Assembly: GCA_036873135.1 (NCBI GenBank)
Contig: JAPTYO010000059.1
Coordinates: 24,441,066 to 24,505,065 of the forward strand
Direction: 5' to 3'
Length of the DNA stretch: 64,000 nt
DNA from: Clarkia xantiana subsp. parviflora
Lineage: Eukaryota > Streptophyta > Magnoliopsida > Myrtales > Onagraceae
Below are positions 58,471-64,000 of this stretch, in pieces. The notes below the pieces were generated by a model. That model was not told the DNA's origin. It worked only from the letters and a program-made list of their open reading frames with translations, and ran no database searches. Made by a program: the position numbers and the translations under genes. Each line of letters starts with the position of its first letter. The first letter of the stretch is position 1.

Positions 58471-59807
58471 AATGACAAATTTATAGTCCTAACTTCCAAC
58501 TTCTCGTGCGTCCTTAAGTGGCCAGGTTGGGTGTTGTTAAGTCCGTATATATGTTAATTACATTTAAAAATGCCTAAGGTAGTTTTTCGAGAGGAATAAA
58601 GACAAAGAAGAATTATAGATATGGAAGAATGAGACAAACAAGTTTATGTAGAATTATTATTGTTTTCAGTAATTGTGAGGACATTTTGGAAAAAAAAAAA
58701 TAATAATAATAATTGTGAGGACATGAAGCAACGACCCACCATATGCATATTATCTAAGGGAATATTATCTAAGGGAATAGGTGAGAGAGGGATTTATTTT
58801 TGTTATGCCACGTCATCATTTTAAATCATCCTTAGAATGACACTTAATCAGTAATCTGGGCCGTATTTTTCAGCCTTTCCAGACGTCTGTTTCAGCCTTT
58901 GCCAGTCTATTTTTGCTTTTTAATCTCGGCCCACTATGAAACGGCAGGAAGAGAGTATGAGGCTAACTCTAGAGCCACCAGAACGTGCCACCTCATATGA
59001 AGATCCAAACCGAAAATTTCATTTTATAAAAATATAAACAAAAGAATAATTAAAGTTATGTATCAGTTACAGAAAAACTCACAAACCTCGGAAGATGAAT
59101 AGTCATGGATCATAAAATTCAGCAGTTACAAATTATAAATAATTGTAATACTCACTGATTCCTTAACTGCATACAATAACTTCACAATCTATATATGGAT
59201 ATAGAACCAGATGCATGCAGAAAGAAGACCCATGAGCGATCGGAAGGGGCCTTCGAAGCCGGAGATTGAGGCTGCTAGAGGCGGGACCGATTAGAGATGA
59301 AGAAAAAGTGACTGATGCTCGAAGGTCTACATATCTGAGCTTGGAAGAGAGATTGGAGGTGGCAGGGTTTTGCGGGTCAGTGATGAAGTGGCCAAGATCG
59401 ACACTGGAGATGATGGAAAAGCCTCTGATGGTCCGGATCTGGGCTCGAACGACCGGATCTGGGCTCAAACGACCGAATCTGGAGGTAGGATTCTAAACTC
59501 AGGCCGGACGAAAGTTGCCTGCCCATTCGGAGCTGGAAGGCTAAGCGGGATGGAAACCTGAGACGAAGGTGAGCATGAGGTTTCCATCCCGCTTGACGAA
59601 GGTGAGCATGAGGTTGCGGCTGAATGGGTTAAGATGAAGGGAGTTGTTTCTTATGTTAGGTGAGTGGATGGATGATGTAGGGTTTTATTGTATTTAATTA
59701 AATCAAATTAAACCCATGAATTGGACTAGAACAAGCCCATTTCAGCTATGAATTGGACTAAATTAAGTCCAAATCACTTTTCTGTATCAAATATTTTCGG
59801 GCCTATC

Positions 59808-59838
<31 letters not shown>

Positions 59839-60044
59839 CTCATATAGAATTCATATTTGGTGATTTAACATCTTTTAGAATATATATATATATAATAACA
59901 TTTTTTGAGATTTTTTTAGGTAGTAATCTAAATATTTAATTGGAAATTTTTTCTATATAATGATCTTTTTTTTAGTTTAAAATTTAGGAATACGATGGAT
60001 TTAATTGGTCTTAAGTGAGAATAATATCTGGATTGTAATTAGGC
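58471..60044. other. spacer, possibly Helitron interior
   Basis: No genes. From about 58750 (repeated TATTATCTAAGGGAATA) onward the DNA may be the interior of the Helitron ending at 60752. It holds a low-complexity region with direct repeats near 59440-59620 and an AT run near 59810-59840. Confidence 0.4.
59543..59594. repeat. perfect 17-bp inverted repeat (hairpin)
   Basis: AAGCGGGATGGAAACCT at 59543-59559 is followed after 18 bp by its exact complement at 59578-59594. The segment GACGAAGGTGAGCATGAGGT is in addition directly repeated (59562 and 59595). Confidence 0.9.
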
Positions 60045-60520
60045 TAGGGATGTCAACGGGGCGGGTCGGTGCGGGTATCGCTTGCCCCGTACCCGCCCCG
60101 CGGGTCGAGATGGTCGACCCGTACCCGCCCCACACAGTTCGCGGGGCGGGGCGGGTCGACCCGCGGGTCACCTATTAGTGGTATATAATATATTATTAGC
60201 AATTTAAACCCTAAATTATATATTTACCATATACAAATTCAATTTAAAATTTAAATCACAAATAATAAATTTAACTTCAAATCCAAATACAAGTTACAAA
60301 TTCTAATTATTTTAACTATGTATTATATTACCTATATAGTTTTATATAAATATATGTAATATATATATAAATTATCCACATACGGGGCGGGGCGGATCAA
60401 CGGGGCGGGGCGACCCCAAAACCGTACCCGCCCCACGGGTCACGGATCACGGGTCAACGGGTCAAAATCGGGGCGGGGCTCCGCGGGTCACGGATTACCC
60501 GTGACCCGTTGCCACCCCTA
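60045..60520. mobile_element. GC-rich hAT MITE with exact 8-bp target duplication
   Basis: Begins TAGGGATGTCAACGGGG and ends CCCGTTGCCACCCCTA, flanked by aattaggc at 60037-60044 and 60521-60528. The arms are rich in GGGGCGGG and CGGGTCA; the centre is AT-rich. Non-coding. Confidence 0.93.
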
Positions 60521-60723
60521 AATTAGGCAATCAATTTAATATAGTTTCACAATATTTTTACATAACATACATGTTGGATAAAAAATAGGCATAATATATT
60601 TTACTTTAATATCTCATTTCAAATACATCACTATATATCCATAGTACGAATCATTAATTTTAATTAAACGCTAGTTTATAAGTTTATAATTTAGTTATTA
60701 ACATTTTTAACTTAGCAAGTCGC

Positions 60724-60752
60724 CCCGCGCGTAGCGCGGGTTCAGCAACTAG
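60724..60752 (+). mobile_element. Helitron 3' terminus
   Basis: Perfect 7-bp stem hairpin CCCGCGCGTAGCGCGGG (60724-60740), 8 bases, then CTAG at 60749-60752 followed by T. This is the standard Helitron 3' end. The 5' end was not fixed; candidates lie near 58750-58770. No Rep/helicase, so non-autonomous. Confidence 0.82.
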
Positions 60753-61680
60753 TTTATTTAATAATAATGTGCAAGCGAAGTGTATCGACATATTGATGAT
60801 ATCATCTACCTCTGAACAGAGAGAGATCACATTCACGTTCATTTGTCTCCACTACTTTCCAATTTACTATACCCTCCTCAGAGAGAAAAAAAAAAAAAAA
60901 AAAAAAAAACAAATAAATGCAGAATCGCACTAAATTATGAACAGCCTTCTTTCAACAGCTTTAACCTATCATTTTCATGTTGCCTGACCACCCGTCTCTC
61001 CTGGTCAGATGGTGGTTGCCTGACTTATGCAATATTAATTAAATAAAATTAAAGTTTATAAATTATAATAACTTAATTTTTGGTAAATATAATGATAACT
61101 TATTACAAATACGGAAATAGTTTTATCAACCTAGGCTGAGAATTTCTGAAAAAACAAAAAAAAACTGGAAAATTCTTATATCCCGCTGCGGAATGGTCAC
61201 GCCTACTAAAAATAGTAATTTAAAATAAAAAAGGAAAGTTTGTTATAATAACTTAGAAAATAATTTAATTATTTAAACTTGTAACCTATCAAGAAGGTTA
61301 TTTAAGACAAAATAATAAAATGTCTTAAAAAATAAAAATTATATTTAATTTGTTTTTTAAATATAAATTACATTATTTTTTATATTATAAGTTATATTAC
61401 ACGTGTTAGTTTTCGCAAAATTATAAACTATACCCGAGTATATATTATAAATAATATTACTACATATATTAATTTTTTAAATCAAACCATGACTAATTAA
61501 TACAAAATTACATTTGCATATAATTATTATATTTGTGAGAATATTTATATTAAAAATTTAATTTGATATTATATTTACATTACTTTGACAAAATATTTAT
61601 ATAGAGTCTTTATAATATATACAACTTAACAAAAGTTTATATATAACATAATATATCTAACAAGCATAATATATATATTC
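60753..61680. other. AT-rich intergenic region
   Basis: AT-rich; a 28-base A run at 60883-60909. No genes. Short ORFs here are not supported. Confidence 0.5.
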
Positions 61681-61684
61681 AATT

Positions 61685-61918
61685 CAAACTGAGTTCGAGC
61701 TCGATCTAAGATACACAATTTTATGATTTAATTGAACAATTTAAAGTTGGCGAGTCAAGTCGAGCCGAGAATGAGCTCGTCGAGTATGACACTTAGTCAA
61801 GCTCGAGTTTGAAAAATTTATGTTCGGTCGAGTTCGAGGTCGAGCTCGAGTACAACGAGTCTAGTCGAGTCGAGCTTGCCAGATACTCAGCTCGACTCGA
61901 CTCGTTTACAGTCCTACA
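61685..61918. repeat. hAT MITE fragment with GTCGAG/CTCGAC words
   Basis: Repeated GAGTTCGAGCTCG, GTCGAGTCGAG and an end CTCGACTCGTTTACAGTCC match the right half of the element at 61984-62415. The left end is missing. Confidence 0.65.
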
Positions 61919-61983
61919 CGTTACAATGATTAATGTGTTAACACTCGATTTTTAATTGAGTTGTAAAATTTGAATGCGTTAAG

Positions 61984-62415
61984 TATGGGGAGTAAACGAG
62001 TCAAGCTACTCGTGAGCTGCTCGGGATCGGCTCAGTCGATATTCGAATTCGTCTCGCTAAATTCCGAGTTTAGTCGAGCTTTTTCTAAAGCTGAGTTGAG
62101 TTCGAGCTCATTGGTACTCGACTCGAGAGGCTCGCGAGCCTAATCGAGTTTTTTTTCTTTTTCCTATTCAAGTCGAGTTCGAACTCGAGTCAAAAGCCTA
62201 ATCGAGTTCAGCTCGAGCTCGAGCTAAAATACACCATTTATTAATTAATTGTTTTCTTTTTAAACTTTATCGAGTCGAGCTCGAACTCGTCGAGTATGGC
62301 ACCGAGTCGAGCTCGAGCTCAAAATATTAAGGCTCGGTCGAGTTCAAGCTCGAGTAAAATGAGTCGAGTCGAGTCGAGCTTGTCAGATACTCGGCTCGAC
62401 TCGTTTACAGCCTTA
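61984..62415. mobile_element. hAT MITE (GTCGAG family)
   Basis: Begins TATGGGGAGTAAACGAG and ends CTCGTTTACAGCCTTA. The flanks gcgttaag (61976-61983) and gcgttaaa (62416-62423) agree at seven of eight positions. Dense GTCGAG and CTCGAG words in both orientations. Non-coding. Confidence 0.82.
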
Positions 62416-62423
62416 GCGTTAAA

Positions 62424-62942
62424 AACATAATTTAAGCATGTACATTTTTAAAAAAATAATAGAACTTAGGCACGTGTGACTTGTTAGACAGTTGTGAGCT
62501 GAATACATTATAATAAATATATCAATATGAGTCTTGAATCGAAACTCGTAAAATAACGAATGCAACACAACTGACCGTGAATCATTTGGTCTTATAAAAC
62601 GAAAGTTATGAACATCTGAAGCTAAAAGTGAAAAAAAAAAATTATATAAAAAACCTGCAACCTGTAGAATAAGTAATTATACATTTTTATTAATTTAAGA
62701 CACATATAACCGCTTTCTGACCTTACTATTTATAGAAAGCGGGACGATTCCGCTGCGTGACCAAAGCGATAGGCTGAGAATGGAGGTGACACGTGGAAGA
62801 ATCTATGTGGTCGGTGAAAGGTTTCTGGAGTCGGGTGTCTGAAACGTACGTGGGGATTCGCACTCCATTAAAGCTGCCGGGTTTTAAGCTGCCGCTTTTG
62901 TAACGCTTTCTCAGCTTTTCTGTAACCTTTCCTCTTCTTTGA

Positions 62943-62988
<46 letters not shown>

Positions 62989-63107
62989 AATATATTTCAA
63001 AGCAACAAAATAATTGTTTGATAAATAATCATTTTATATTATTAAATAATAATTAATATAAAAAAAGTGTTTGGTATAAAAAAAATACCTAAAAAGAGAT
63101 TAAGTGT
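62424..63107. other. intergenic region with (TTA)n microsatellite
   Basis: Mixed composition; GC-richer from 62735 to 62920 without a recognisable gene. A TTA/ATT microsatellite spans about 62944-62987. Confidence 0.55.
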
Positions 63108-63490
63108 ATACCGAAAGTCTTCACTCACAAGTTCGAATTTATGGGTTGATTGATTAAGGCGTACGTCTTATTTCCTAACAAGTTGTATCAGAGCCGATGG
63201 TTCAATTCCCGGGAGCGGCGTTAAAAAAATGAAAAAAAGTGAAAGAAAATGGGTCAAGAGAATAGAAGTGGAAACCTCCCATGAAAAAAAAGGCCACTAT
63301 GAGCCGGGTTGAAGTCATGGGTGCGGACCTAATGAGAGGTCCGGTGTAAACTGTTATTTGCAAACACAGTTACGGAGGGTGTTTAACCTCCTGGAGGGAC
63401 GACGTGGCCAAGTAGAAGCTCATTGTATACCGAAAGTCTTCACTCACAAGTTCGAGTTTATGGGTTGGTTAAGGCGTATGTCTTTTAGTT
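63108..63490 (+). mobile_element. candidate TRIM element
   Basis: Direct repeats of about 65-75 bp at 63108-63175 and 63425-63490 share TGTATACCGAAAGTCTTCAC and TTTATGGGTTG..TTAAGGCGTA. A primer-binding-site-like TTGTATCAGAGCCGATGG follows the first copy at about 63183. The interior is about 240 bp and non-coding. It fits a TRIM, though a 5-bp target duplication was not found. Confidence 0.6.
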
Positions 63491-63734
63491 AACTGGTCCC
63501 AAATTTTTACAAAAATTGGCCGAAATAATAATTAATATATTAAAAAAATAACATAACACAACTATGTGTGGTGGTTAGTTATTTATGTAAAAAAGATTTG
63601 ACAGTTTTTCTAAATAATTACTTAATTATACAATTTCATACTTAAGTAATTAGAAAATAAGTAATCATTCTAACTAAAAAATTTCATGCATTACATAAAA
63701 AAATGATGGATTCATACTTATGTAACCCTAATAC

Positions 63735-64000
63735 TATGTAAGAGCATCCACAATGGTTTTACCTAAATTGTATTCTTTAAAGTTGCCACGTAGACATTTA
63801 CGTACACTTTAAGTAATACGTAAATTTAAGACACACGTAAAAAATATTTTCTCTGCAATCGTATTACTTAAACATATTCCTTAAATATATTTTATTATTA
63901 AATTTTCCAACAACCACCAATAAGCATTAATTATAAAATGAATTAATTTATAATAAAAAATTAGTTACGTAATACATAGTGCATTACTTAAATTTAAGGA
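63735..64000. repeat. candidate MITE cut by the window edge
   Basis: TAAGAGCATCCACAATGG at about 63739 resembles the left terminal repeat of common plant MITEs preceded by TAA; subterminal words ATTACTTAA recur. The right end lies outside the window. Confidence 0.45.

Noticed and set aside
63205..63225. tRNA gene suggested by a B-box-like GGTTCAATTCC
   Set aside because: No matching A-box or cloverleaf; explained by the TRIM-like primer-binding-site region.

Overview
This window reads as nuclear DNA of a flowering plant, most likely a core eudicot. The coding genes have short AT-rich GT..AG introns, their products match plant families (NB-LRR receptor, F-box protein, wax synthase-type acyltransferase, the plant NDUFAF5 homologue, RPB5), and the intergenic DNA is AT-rich and crowded with plant-type transposons (Ty3/gypsy, Ty1/copia, TRIM, MULE-like, hAT, PIF/Harbinger and Helitron). 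I cannot name the species.

Layout. 1-3.4 kb: AT-rich spacer, then a 5'-truncated Ty3/gypsy chromovirus whose 3' LTR lies directly against a disease-resistance gene. 3.45-14.7 kb: a ten-exon NB-ARC-LRR gene without a visible coiled-coil exon, encoding roughly 2,600 residues, with MULE-like elements in two introns. 14.7-18.0 kb: repeats and a cluster of MULE-like foldback elements. 18.3-19.7 kb: an F-box gene on the minus strand. 19.7-29.8 kb: gene-poor, with a diverged tandem repeat split by an hAT element that itself carries an hAT MITE, a candidate Helitron holding an hAT transposase relic, and one small membrane-protein ORF. 29.8-35.2 kb: an intact 11-exon NDUFAF5-type methyltransferase gene; its upstream region carries a Harbinger-like insertion and is a duplicate of the region upstream of RPB5. 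35.5-45.8 kb: a young Tat-lineage-like LTR element with gag and protease, an extra gag-like module, a tandem hairpin array and an intron-containing antisense gene, but no visible reverse transcriptase or integrase. 46.2-52.4 kb: a decayed minus-strand copia element with very short LTRs and a second copia fragment containing a TRIM solo LTR. 53.5-57.7 kb: an hAT MITE, an intact wax synthase-type gene and an intact four-exon RPB5 gene. 57.7-64 kb: a TRIM of the same family as the solo LTR, a Helitron 3' end, GC-rich hAT MITEs and a second TRIM-like element.

The host genes are independent units, not an operon. The receptor would act in pathogen sensing, the F-box protein in SCF ubiquitin ligases, the NDUFAF5 homologue in mitochondrial complex I assembly, the acyltransferase in wax ester synthesis at the ER, and RPB5 in nuclear RNA polymerases. 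The most interesting signals are: the receptor's LRR region, built from seven consecutive phase-0 exons plus a phase-0 terminal exon with near-identical borders; the loss of its N-terminus next to an LTR; the shared upstream sequence of NDUFAF5 and RPB5; two structured arrays in the Tat-like element (a palindrome array of exactly 34-bp period and a roughly 49-bp tandem array whose units each fold into a small hairpin); and seven MULE-like insertions, three with exact 9-bp target duplications. All exon borders were read by eye from splice signals, frame continuity and family resemblance.
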